A stretch of 8,916 bases of DNA from an uncultured Sutterella sp. (GCA_900764215.1 CAAFNI010000499.1:1-8916); one strand, 5' to 3'; shown: positions 1-6,626, counted from the stretch's first letter. Numbers and translations are program-made. Notes: a model not told the origin generated them from the sequence alone.

Positions 1-72
1 GAAATCGACGTCCCTGAGCACGGGTTCGCGGCCAGGCCACGCATAGCCGCCGTGGATCACCTCTAGAGACAT
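1..72 (-). CDS. ABC transporter ATP-binding protein, N-terminal 24 codons only (cut by window edge)
   Basis: Only the start of this gene is in the window. The 24 codons read MSLEVIHGGYAWPGREPVLR followed by DVDF, which is the usual opening of an importer ATPase: a first beta strand, an aromatic A-loop residue (Tyr10) that stacks on ATP adenine, and a 'vL.dvdf' strand just ahead of where Walker A would follow. The ATG at 72-70 lies 4 nt after the permease stop codon, with a GGGG run shortly upstream as a weak ribosome binding site. By position it is the BtuD/FepC-type ATPase that would power the FecCD permease encoded immediately upstream, completing a binding protein-permease-ATPase importer. 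Walker A, Walker B and signature motifs lie outside the window, so integrity cannot be judged. Confidence 0.8.
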   Translation of the reverse strand, partial: MSLEVIHGGYAWPGREPVLRDVDF

Positions 73-76
73 GGCG

Positions 77-1135
77 CTACCCCGAAATGCCGCCCGTGCG
101 GCGAAGAAGATAGATGAAGAACGGCGCGCCCACGACGGCCGTGAGAATGGAAACGGGAATTTCGCTCTGCGTGGCGGTGCGCGCAACCGTGTCGATCACA
201 AGCATGAAGAGCGCGCCCATCACCATCGAGGCGGGCAGCACGAAGCGGTTGTTCGCACCGAAGACCATGCGCGCGGCGTGAGGAACGAGAAGGCCCACCC
301 AGCCGATGAGGCCGCACATCGAGACGACGGAAGCCGTGATCATGGTGGCGGCGATGATGACGCTCGCGCGAATGCGTCGAACCGGTATGCCCAGGCTTGC
401 GGCTTCGTCCGCCGGAAGCGTCGTCACGTTGAGGCGCCAGCGCAGGAGCCACAGCCACAGCATGCCCAGAAGCACCATGGGGGCGCCCGCAAGAACGCTC
501 GACTTCGTTGCGCCCGTGAGGGCGCCCATCATCCAGAAGGTGATGGACGGGAGGACGTCCTGCGGGTCGGCGGCGTACTTGACGAGGGAGACAAGGGCGG
601 AGAACAGGGCGCCCACCACCATGCCCGAGAGGATGATCATGAGAATCGAGCTCGTATTGCGCACGCGGCTGATGATGATCACGAAGAAGACGGCCGAAAG
701 TCCTGCGGCCAGGCTCAGGAGCTGGATGCCCATGCCGTTCCAGCCCCAGAGAATGCCCAGAACGGCGCCGAACGAGGCGCCCGTGGCGACGCCGAGCGTG
801 TCGGGGGCGGCCAGCGGGTTGGCGAACAGCGCTTGAAAGGCGGCGCCCGACATGGCGAGTCCGGCGCCCGCGATGATCGCGAGCAGCACGCGCGGCAGGC
901 GCACGTTGAGAACGATGTTCTCCATCATGCGGTTCGTTTCGACGGACGTCCAGCCGTCGGGCAGCAGCACGCCGAGCACTTCGCTTCCCGTAAGGCTGAA
1001 GCGCCCGAGGCAGAGCGAGAGAAGGGCCGCGGCGACGAGAAGCGCGGCAAGCAGGGCGATGAAGAGACGAAAGCGGCCGGCGGCCGCCTGGGCGGCCTGG
1101 GCGCTTCGCGCGCGGGCGGTAGCGGCGTGCGACAT
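77..1135 (-). CDS. FecCD/BtuC-family ABC transporter permease (metal-chelate or corrinoid type)
   Basis: A 352-residue inner-membrane permease, the usual length for the FecCD (BtuCD-like) family, which moves iron-siderophore, haem or cobalamin-type chelates from a periplasmic binding protein into the cytoplasm. Family hallmarks are easy to see: RLPRVLLAIIAGAGLAMSG (residues 79-97) followed by FQALFANPLAAPDTLG (100-115), the cytoplasmic coupling-region segment GLIGWVGLLVPHAARMVFG (275-293), and the closing EIPVSILTAVVGAPFFIYLL (325-344). Many hydrophobic segments fit the roughly ten helices of the fold. The N-terminal 20 residues are Ala/Arg-rich and probably cytoplasmic. The ATG is 3 nt after the stop of the binding-protein gene, with no obvious Shine-Dalgarno, so translation is probably coupled. 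The family is certain. The substrate is not, because FecCD permeases with very different cargo look alike. Confidence 0.95.
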   Translation of the reverse strand: MSHAATARARSAQAAQAAAGRFRLFIALLAALLVAAALLSLCLGRFSLTGSEVLGVLLPDGWTSVETNRMMENIVLNVRLPRVLLAIIAGAGLAMSGAAFQALFANPLAAPDTLGVATGASFGAVLGILWGWNGMGIQLLSLAAGLSAVFFVIIISRVRNTSSILMIILSGMVVGALFSALVSLVKYAADPQDVLPSITFWMMGALTGATKSSVLAGAPMVLLGMLWLWLLRWRLNVTTLPADEAASLGIPVRRIRASVIIAATMITASVVSMCGLIGWVGLLVPHAARMVFGANNRFVLPASMVMGALFMLVIDTVARTATQSEIPVSILTAVVGAPFFIYLLRRTGGISG

Positions 1136-1138
1136 GGA

Positions 1139-2257
1139 TCAGCCGTTCGTGCGGGTGGCAACCGTGGCGCCGGCGCTCGCGCCCGAGCCGGGATGGAACA
1201 TCATGTCGACGTCTTCGTCGGAGAGCGTCACGCCGAAGACGTCCCTGTACCAGGCCTTGACCTCTTTGGCGAGATCGATGTCGGCAAAGCGCTCCGGATA
1301 GACCTGCTTGGCCATCCAGAGAAGCGTGAGCGGCGTGTCTGCCGAAGGGGTGTAGCTGCGGTAGATGCCGAGCGGAAGCTTGTAGACGCGCTTTTCTTTG
1401 ACGGCCTTGACGTCGGACCAGTCGTGACCGGCCATCTTGTTTTCATAAAGGTCGCCGGGCATGGCGGCCGTGAAGTTCGTGATGAAGACGACGTCCGGGT
1501 TCCAGGCGTAGATCTGCTCCATCGAAACAACGGCGTTGGCGTTGTCGGCCGTCACGGATTCCGCGGCGTTTCTGGCTCCGACGGCGTCGCACCAGTACTG
1601 GCCGAAGAAATTGCGTCCCGAGGTCACGATCTGGCGGCTGTCGTAGCGAAAGAGAAAGAGCACCTTGCTGCGCTCTTCGGGCTTGAGGTCCTTTGTGCGC
1701 TCGGCGACCATCTTCGCGATGGCCTTCGAGCGGCTGTCGATGAGCTCGCCCTTTCCCTTGTGTTCGGGCCAGATTTCGGAGAGGCTCCTCATCCATTGGG
1801 CGTGCGTCTCGATGACGTCGTAGTGCCACTTGGTCGGGCTGATGCCGAAGGCGGGGATGCCGGCGTTGCGGACCGCGTCGAGCGTGCGCTTGTCGGGCGC
1901 GTTGACGAGGACAAGATCGGGCTTGAGGGCCATCAGGGCCTCGACGTTGAGGGAGGCGCCCTGCATGAAGCCGGTGTCGGCCTTGAGCACGTCAGGGTAG
2001 AGCTTGCCGAGAAGTCCGCTTTGAGCGGCCGAATAGGAGGCGGGATGCATGCCGACCACGGTCTTGCCGTCGTTGAGGAAGACCGTGACGGCGGAGGCGA
2101 GCGGAAGAATGTTCGTGACGACGACGCGGTTGACGCGTTCGGGAATGTCGACCTCTGTGCCGTTGTCGTCCACGACGATGCGCGCCTGGGCGCCGGAAGC
2201 TGCGAGAGCGGCCGAGGCGGCCAGGGCGATCGCGCAGCGATTGAGTGTGAATTTCAT
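1139..2257 (-). CDS. Periplasmic substrate-binding protein of a FecB/BtuF-type ABC importer
   Basis: A 372-residue secreted binding protein. Residues 1-25 form a signal peptide: MKF-LNR, an Ala-rich hydrophobic core, then a type I site after A-Q-A at 23-25. Cys8 is not in a lipobox, so it should be a soluble periplasmic protein. The mature part starts IVVDDNGTEVDIPERVNRVV, the typical opening of class III (PeriPla_BP_2) binding proteins. It then shows the first-lobe pattern ALKPDLVLV (110-118), a second lobe with WNPDVVFITN (252-261), and an end resembling iron-chelate binders (YPERFADIDLAKEVKAWYRD, 320-339). The start codon overlaps the upstream stop as ATGA, with no visible Shine-Dalgarno, so reinitiation is likely. 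Length is slightly above the usual 300-350. Substrate is unknown: siderophore, haem, corrinoid or another chelate are all possible. Location behind nitrogenase-like genes suggests the cargo is used by, or needed for, that enzyme (inference). Confidence 0.93.
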   Translation of the reverse strand: MKFTLNRCAIALAASAALAASGAQARIVVDDNGTEVDIPERVNRVVVTNILPLASAVTVFLNDGKTVVGMHPASYSAAQSGLLGKLYPDVLKADTGFMQGASLNVEALMALKPDLVLVNAPDKRTLDAVRNAGIPAFGISPTKWHYDVIETHAQWMRSLSEIWPEHKGKGELIDSRSKAIAKMVAERTKDLKPEERSKVLFLFRYDSRQIVTSGRNFFGQYWCDAVGARNAAESVTADNANAVVSMEQIYAWNPDVVFITNFTAAMPGDLYENKMAGHDWSDVKAVKEKRVYKLPLGIYRSYTPSADTPLTLLWMAKQVYPERFADIDLAKEVKAWYRDVFGVTLSDEDVDMMFHPGSGASAGATVATRTNG

Positions 2258-3435
2258 GACAAATCAGTGTTTTGCAGGTTGCGGACGAGCGCCTCGAACG
2301 GTGCGCTCTCGAGGATGTTCACGATTTCGCCCCGGTACATGCGGCCCGAACAGGCTTCGTGCGGAAAGGCTACGGTGCGGCCGACGCCGGCCTCCTCGGC
2401 GATGATGTCAAAGAGCGGATCGGCGGCAAGGGCTTGCGTGCCGGCGAGCGCGGCGCGCAGGCGGTCTTCCGAAAGGCCGGCGCAAAGAACGGGGGCGTCG
2501 ATGCCGAGCGACGGCAGGGGCGAGAGCGCGCGGCAGCTGCCGGGGTGCTCAAGGTTGACGGCTGCCGCCGTGCAGGCGGCGGCAAGCGGTTCGCCGAGAA
2601 CGGCCGTGCGCGCGCCGCCCGCGTCGGCGCCGAGGAAGTCGGCGGCGGAGACGCTTCGGCGGTGCTTGGCGGCCCATTCGACCGCGGCATGCCAGCGTGG
2701 CGCAAGGCCGCCGACGGGAAGGCCGCAGACGTAGGGCGTGCCGAAGGCCCGCTCGAGGCTCTGCGCGAGAGGAAGTCCCGACGAGCTCACGACGACGTTG
2801 ACGCGTGCGGCGGCCGTGTTGGCAAGCGTCTCGAGCCGGTCGCCCATCGCCCAGCAGGCGTTGATCGTGTAGCCCGCGCTTGCGGCGGCGTTCTTGAGGG
2901 ACGGGAGCATGCCGCCCGTCGAAAAGTCAAGCGGCGTTGCGCCGAGAAGATTGATGCCGAAGGATCCCGCCCGGGCGCCGTTCGGAACGACGAAGCGGCG
3001 CGAGAGCTCGATCCAGGCCTGAGCGCATCCCACGCTGTAGGCGCGCATGGAATTGGTCTGGACGGCGAAGGACGGGATGCGCGTGCGGCTTTCGACAAGG
3101 CGGGCGATGCCCTTGAGGTCGACGCCCGTCATCATGGGAATGGGCGTGCCGGCGATCGCGATGAAGGCGGGCGTGAGTTTTCGGGCCGCATCGACGATGT
3201 CGTCGACGATGCGGGCGTCGTTGCCGAGCACGGCGTCCATCTCGGTGAGGGCCGAAATGAAGACGGCCGAAGGCATCGTGTTCCATCGGGGCTCGTCGTG
3301 CGTGGTGTAGGTCGAGTTGCACCCCGAGGCGTCGTGTATGACGGTCATGCCGCCGAGTTCGTAGAGGGCGCTGGCGACGCCCGAGCAGTCGGCCGTGTAG
3401 GTCGACATGGAGCTTTGCGTGTAGTCTAGCAGCAT
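2254..3435 (-). CDS. Nitrogenase component-1-like subunit (second, K-position; Oxidored_nitro family)
   Basis: A 393-residue NifD/NifK-superfamily protein, presumably the partner of the subunit encoded just upstream in a heterotetramer fed electrons by the NifH-like protein. Recognisable landmarks are CSGVASALYELGG (17-29) and HDASGC (34-39), giving cysteines 17 and 39 at the positions of the first two P-cluster ligands, then SALTEMDAVLGN (61-72), equivalent to the 'sTdltE.dvvfG' motif. The third ligand position, normally in a TC-x4-IGdD motif, reads TPIPMMTGVD (97-106), so Pro98 replaces Cys. The protein is shorter than NifK (about 520) and close to other nitrogenase-like reductases. I chose the ATG at 3435: it overlaps the preceding gene by 10 nt, and upstream in-frame codons read Arg-rich antisense-like sequence. 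An ATG at 3408 is an alternative and would still keep both cysteines. The stop overlaps the binding-protein start as ATGA. The family is secure. The reaction is unknown. Confidence 0.88.
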   Translation of the reverse strand: MLLDYTQSSMSTYTADCSGVASALYELGGMTVIHDASGCNSTYTTHDEPRWNTMPSAVFISALTEMDAVLGNDARIVDDIVDAARKLTPAFIAIAGTPIPMMTGVDLKGIARLVESRTRIPSFAVQTNSMRAYSVGCAQAWIELSRRFVVPNGARAGSFGINLLGATPLDFSTGGMLPSLKNAAASAGYTINACWAMGDRLETLANTAAARVNVVVSSSGLPLAQSLERAFGTPYVCGLPVGGLAPRWHAAVEWAAKHRRSVSAADFLGADAGGARTAVLGEPLAAACTAAAVNLEHPGSCRALSPLPSLGIDAPVLCAGLSEDRLRAALAGTQALAADPLFDIIAEEAGVGRTVAFPHEACSGRMYRGEIVNILESAPFEALVRNLQNTDLS

Positions 3436-4763
3436 CCGTTGCACCCGTATCCCTTGACGCTGATGAGGCGGTCGACGTCGACAGGCTCGCGCGCCGCGGC
3501 CGCGAGCGCAAGCGCGAGGCTTCTCATGCCGCCGTGGCCCCACCACGGTCCTCCCTCGAGCATGTTGAGCATGTGGGTTGCTCCCGTGAAGAAGGCGGCC
3601 TTCTGGCCGATGGCGACGATGTCGCCGCGCTTGGCGGCGGGTGCGGCGAAGCGCATTTCGGGCACGGTCGTCGGATGAATGAGTATGCCGGGCGCCTTTT
3701 TGCGCAGAATCTCGAAGTCGGTCTTGTCCGCCGGCAGGAAGCTGTCGCAGTAGAGGTCCGTGACGCGGATGCCGGATTCGACGAGGCGCCGGGCGAGCGC
3801 AACGGGACGCGTCGTCGCCGTCTGGCAGATTGCCACCGGACGGCCGGCGAGAGCGTCGGCCGCCTGCGCGAGCGCGGTGCGGGCGGCGGATTTTTCAGCC
3901 GTGGTGTCCCAGAGCGGAATGCCGGCAAGTTCGGCGAGCGTCAGAAGCGAATCGTCGATGCGCTGTTCGTCGTAGTCGAGCAAAAGCTGAAGATGCCGCA
4001 TGCCGTGGCGCTCGGCCAGAAAGCGGCCTGCCTGAAGGGCCGCCGGATTGACCGTGACGACCCAGCGCGCATGCGACATGCGGCGGTAGGCGTCATAGGT
4101 CTTCATGGCCGGGAGCTCGAAAAACGGCACGCCCGCAGCGTGCGCGGCGCGCGCAAAGTCGCTCTCGGGACCGAAAGCCGCATGCGTGCCCGCCACAAGC
4201 AGACCCACCAATGTGTGGTCTGCGGGCTTGAGCCCGTGATAGAGCTGGCGGCGCATCTTGTTGTCGGGCGGCATCTCGCTCTTTCTGAGCGTGGGCGTCA
4301 TGTAGCAGTCGGTGAAGACCACGTCGGGGAAGGCTTCGGAGAGCTTGCGATAGGCCCAGCCGATGTCGGCGCCCGCAAAGTGGTGCAGGCAGCTCGAATA
4401 AATGAGGACGGCGGGCGGGCGTTTGGGCAGGCGCTCGAGAATGTGCGTGACGCCCTCGATGATCGTCTCCTCGAGCTGCCCGTCGCGAAGGTGCTCCTCG
4501 GTCACGGTGATCGTGGAGAAGCGGCGCTGAAGGCCGAGTTCGGCGGCGCTCAGAACGACGCCCCTGAGGCAGCCCTGGGCGCAGACGAAGATCTCGTGGC
4601 ATTCGGGCACGAGCATGCCCACGTGCACGATCGTCCAGGGACCGCGGGCCGGGGGAGAATATTCGAGTCCCTGCCGGAAGGGGACGGGCCAGTGCGCCTC
4701 GGAGAGCTTCACGGCGGGAGCCGCAAGTTCGCGTTCTGGCGTGTGTGCGAAAAGTCGGCGCAT
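3426..4763 (-). CDS. Nitrogenase component-1-like subunit (first, D-position; Oxidored_nitro family)
   Basis: A 445-residue protein of the NifD/NifK/BchN superfamily, first of the two component-1 subunits. Cys55, Cys61 and Cys65 lie in VPECHEIFVCAQGCLRG (53-69), and Cys125 in YSSCLHHFAGADIG (122-135), the counterpart of the third P-cluster ligand motif of NifD. GGPWWGHGGM (404-413) corresponds to the SGPYHGYDGF region of NifD. By hand alignment the NifD FeMo-co cysteine (Cys275) corresponds to about Val238, and no Cys is nearby. The C-terminus is GYGCNGCC, an uncommon CxxCC tail that ends the protein. The ATG at 4763 is 8 nt after the NifH-like stop, and a GAGG overlaps that stop as ribosome binding site. 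It is not a canonical nitrogenase alpha chain (shorter, ligands differ). Alternatives within the superfamily (BchN, CfbD, MarD, NflD types) cannot be separated by eye. Confidence 0.88.
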   Translation of the reverse strand: MRRLFAHTPERELAAPAVKLSEAHWPVPFRQGLEYSPPARGPWTIVHVGMLVPECHEIFVCAQGCLRGVVLSAAELGLQRRFSTITVTEEHLRDGQLEETIIEGVTHILERLPKRPPAVLIYSSCLHHFAGADIGWAYRKLSEAFPDVVFTDCYMTPTLRKSEMPPDNKMRRQLYHGLKPADHTLVGLLVAGTHAAFGPESDFARAAHAAGVPFFELPAMKTYDAYRRMSHARWVVTVNPAALQAGRFLAERHGMRHLQLLLDYDEQRIDDSLLTLAELAGIPLWDTTAEKSAARTALAQAADALAGRPVAICQTATTRPVALARRLVESGIRVTDLYCDSFLPADKTDFEILRKKAPGILIHPTTVPEMRFAAPAAKRGDIVAIGQKAAFFTGATHMLNMLEGGPWWGHGGMRSLALALAAAAREPVDVDRLISVKGYGCNGCC

Positions 4764-4771
4764 GGGAGACC

Positions 4772-5638
4772 TCAGAACGTGAAGCCGCCTAGGGGGGCGG
4801 CGTCCGGCCTGCCGCAGGCTTCGAGCAGGCGGCGGGCAAGATCGCGGTAGCAGCCGGCCATCTCGGACGAAGGTGCATGCTCCAGGACGGTGAGTCCGAG
4901 CGCATCGGCCTCCTGCACTTCGGCGGAGCGGGGCAGGCGGCCGACGATCGTCGTCTTGAGGTCGCCCGCGAGTTCTTCGACCTTCTCGTCCTCGCGGGGC
5001 ACGTCGCGCGCGTTGAGGATGAGGCCGCCGAGGCGCGCGTATCCGCGCTCGGCGAAGGTTTCGACCGCCGTGGCGATGTTGGCGGCCGCATGGATCGCCA
5101 TGTTTTCGCCCGACGTGATGATGAAGACGTTTCGGGCCCAGCCGTCGCGGATCGGCATGGCGAAGCCTCCGCAGACGACGTCGCCGAGCACGTCGAAGAT
5201 CACGACGTCGGGATGCAGGATGTTGAAGGCGTCCTGAGCCCTGAGGGCTTCGAACGCGGCGATGATGCCGCGGCCCGCGCAGCCGACGCCCGGGCGGGGA
5301 CCTCCCGCCTCCACGCAGAGAACGCCGCCCTTGCCTTCGTGCACCATTTCGTCGAGCTTGAGCTCGGACTTGTGCCGTGTGCGCAGGAGCGATAGCACGG
5401 TTTCAATCTTTGCGCCGCCGCGAAGGAGCGAAGTGGAGTCCGCCTTCGGATCGCAGCCGACGAGCATCACGCGCCGTCCGTCCTGCGCGAGCGCGAGCGC
5501 CACGTTTGCCGCCGTGGTGGATTTGCCGATGCCGCCCTTGCCGTAGATGGCGAGGCAGGTCATCGGATGCCGGGAAAGCGGCTTGCGGTCGTAGTCGAAG
5601 AAAACCGTGTCGAGCGTCGGAGAGTCGAGCGTGGGCAT
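4772..5638 (-). CDS. NifH-like ATP-dependent [4Fe-4S] reductase (nitrogenase iron protein family)
   Basis: A 288-residue homodimeric iron protein: it should bind MgATP, carry one [4Fe-4S] cluster between two subunits and pass electrons to the component-1-like complex encoded next. Visible features are Walker A YGKGGIGKST (32-41), switch I DPKADST (63-69), cluster ligand Cys120 in GGPRPGVGCAGRG (112-124), switch II with ligand Cys156 in DVLGDVVCGGFAMP (149-162), and LGGLILNARDVPREDE (203-218). The Arg that is ADP-ribosylated in true NifH is kept (Arg123). NifH proteins normally begin about 6 residues before Walker A. Here 25 residues precede a second Met (Met26, codon at 5563). GC-rich third positions in that stretch support the longer start, though its ribosome binding site is poor. 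First gene of the operon, 66 nt after smpB on the same strand. Very close to NifH in core motifs, but the neighbouring subunits argue against N2 fixation. Confidence 0.93.
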   Translation of the reverse strand: MPTLDSPTLDTVFFDYDRKPLSRHPMTCLAIYGKGGIGKSTTAANVALALAQDGRRVMLVGCDPKADSTSLLRGGAKIETVLSLLRTRHKSELKLDEMVHEGKGGVLCVEAGGPRPGVGCAGRGIIAAFEALRAQDAFNILHPDVVIFDVLGDVVCGGFAMPIRDGWARNVFIITSGENMAIHAAANIATAVETFAERGYARLGGLILNARDVPREDEKVEELAGDLKTTIVGRLPRSAEVQEADALGLTVLEHAPSSEMAGCYRDLARRLLEACGRPDAAPLGGFTF

Positions 5639-5704
5639 GTGGATGGAGGTCCCGGTGGTTTGATGGGTCGATGTTCGGGTGGCGTACGGCCTTTTGGCGG
5701 GGCG
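5639..5704 (-). other. Short smpB-operon gap, no terminator seen
   Basis: Sixty-six bases separate the smpB stop from the NifH-like start. Read on the minus strand they show no stem followed by a T tract and no good -35/-10 pair. The nitrogenase-like operon may therefore be read through from smpB, or its promoter may lie inside smpB. No good Shine-Dalgarno is visible immediately before 5638. Confidence 0.4.
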
Positions 5705-6172
5705 CTATTCGAGAACGTGGCGGCCGTGCGAATCCTTCTTCATGATACGCTCCTGCTCGCGCTTCCAGTCCTTTTTGCTCTGATCCGCACGCTTTTCGTA
5801 TTCGCGCATCCCTCGGGCAAGCGCCACTGTCACCTTGACGCGTCCGCGGGTGAAGTGGAGGTCAAGGGGCACGAGCGTATAGCCCGCGCGTTCGGTCTTG
5901 CCGATGAGCTTCATGATTTCGCGCCTGTGCATCAGGAGCTTGCGCGTGCGGTTGGATTCGAGCGTCACGTGCGTGCAGGCTTGGTCCGCAGGCGTCATGT
6001 GGGCGTTGCAGAGAAAAAGCTCGCCGTCGCGCACGTAGATGTGGGCGAGATTGATCTGGGCGCGGGAGGCGCGAACGCTCTTTACTTCCCAGCCCTGAAG
6101 CACGATGCCGGCCTCGAACTTTTCTTCGATCGCGTAGTCGTGGCGGGCGCGCTTGTTCTGAATGAGTGCCAT
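5705..6172 (-). CDS. smpB: SsrA (tmRNA)-binding protein SmpB
   Basis: A 155-residue cytoplasmic RNA-binding protein that loads tmRNA into stalled ribosomes for trans-translation. The family signature is clear: IQNKRARHDYAIEEKFEAG (4-22), LQGWEVKSVRASRAQI (25-40), NLAHIYVRDGELFLCNAHMT (41-60), RTRKLLMHRREI (75-86), GYTLVPLDLHF (97-107) and a long basic tail (121-148) that folds in the ribosomal decoding region. The segment usually reading AKGKKLYDKR is ARGMREYEKR here (119-128), a mild divergence. I place the start at 6172 because homologues begin a few residues before the NKkARHDY motif. An in-frame ATG at 6193 would add seven residues (MFPRGHS) and has a GGAG four bases upstream, so it remains possible. 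No terminator follows, so transcription may continue into the NifH-like gene. Confidence 0.97.
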   Translation of the reverse strand: MALIQNKRARHDYAIEEKFEAGIVLQGWEVKSVRASRAQINLAHIYVRDGELFLCNAHMTPADQACTHVTLESNRTRKLLMHRREIMKLIGKTERAGYTLVPLDLHFTRGRVKVTVALARGMREYEKRADQSKKDWKREQERIMKKDSHGRHVLE

Positions 6173-6399
6173 AGAATGACCGCGAGGAAACATCCGACTC
6201 CAGTCGTGTGAGAAATCGCGGCTTGCTCCTTTCTTGTGAGTTTAGTAATGGGTTCAGTAAAAAAACTTTCGGGCTTCGAGAGTATTCGGCTTTTCGCCTG
6301 GGCTGATCGCGTTTGATGTCAGTGCCGATGACGGTTCCGCGGAGAGTCCGAATGCTGAACGCATCCGGTGACGCGGCGCCCGAAGGTGAAGCTTGATCC

Positions 6400-6450
6400 G
6401 CCGATCCCTTCAGCTTGCCGAATCGTCGGAAACGGCATCAGGGGATCGGC
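6400..6450. repeat. Inverted repeat / two-tier stem-loop of unknown role
   Basis: GCCGATCCC (6400-6408) is perfectly complementary to GGGATCGGC (6442-6450). Inside, TGCCG (6416-6420) pairs with CGGCA (6433-6437) around a 12-nt loop. No T tract follows on either strand, so it is not an ordinary terminator. It could be a structured RNA element, a protein-binding palindrome or chance in GC-rich DNA. Confidence 0.4.
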
Positions 6451-6597
6451 CCCGCTGGTTCACAACGAATCCTGCGACGATGCCGGAAGTTGTTCGGTCC
6501 CTCGCACGGCTTTGCATGCCGCTGTTCGAAGAGGATGCGGCGGCCGCCTTCGTTTTTGGGATGGGTTCAGACTTGCCTCCGGGCGGCCTGCGCCCGG

Positions 6598-6626
6598 TTC
6601 GTGCAAACGGCACGGCAATCTAGTAT
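6598..6626 (+). promoter_or_regulatory. Weak candidate sigma-70 promoter for the rnfH-like gene
   Basis: TAGTAT at 6621-6626 matches the -10 consensus at four of six positions. TTCGTG at 6598-6603, 17 nt upstream, is a poor -35. Transcription would start near 6633, placing the 6640-6673 hairpin at the very 5' end of the mRNA. Support is only by eye. Confidence 0.25.

Noticed and set aside
71..2734. A very long plus-strand open frame (887 codons) across permease, binding protein and K-like gene
   Set aside because: It runs antisense to three genes with clear family motifs. Its product is Arg/Gly/Ala/Asp-rich with no domain pattern. Such open mirrors are expected opposite GC3-rich genes.
3436..3546. 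Upstream extension of the K-like gene to ATG 3546 (37 extra residues)
   Set aside because: The added residues are Arg/Pro/His-rich, out of family, and lie in the D gene's coding region, where the overlap would be over 100 nt.
2272..4850. Other long plus-strand frames opposite the two component-1 genes (2272-3429 and 3534-4850)
   Set aside because: Same GC-skew mirror effect: no motifs, low-complexity composition, and antisense to recognised proteins.
2254..5638. Genuine nifHDK nitrogen-fixation operon
   Set aside because: The D/K-like subunits are too short, one P-cluster Cys is Pro, the FeMo-co Cys is not found, and no cofactor-assembly genes are seen. Only the H protein is close to NifH.
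2254..5638. Light-independent protochlorophyllide reductase (BchLNB) or F430 CfbCD
   Set aside because: No photosynthesis or methanogenesis genes are nearby, and the importer neighbourhood does not fit. CfbD works as a single-subunit-type homodimer, whereas two distinct subunits are present here. Not excluded by phylogeny, which I could not run.
6393..6623. Small plus-strand frame of 76 codons in the smpB/rnfH spacer as a gene or ratA remnant
   Set aside because: No ribosome binding site, weak third-position GC bias and no resemblance to RatA or another family I know.
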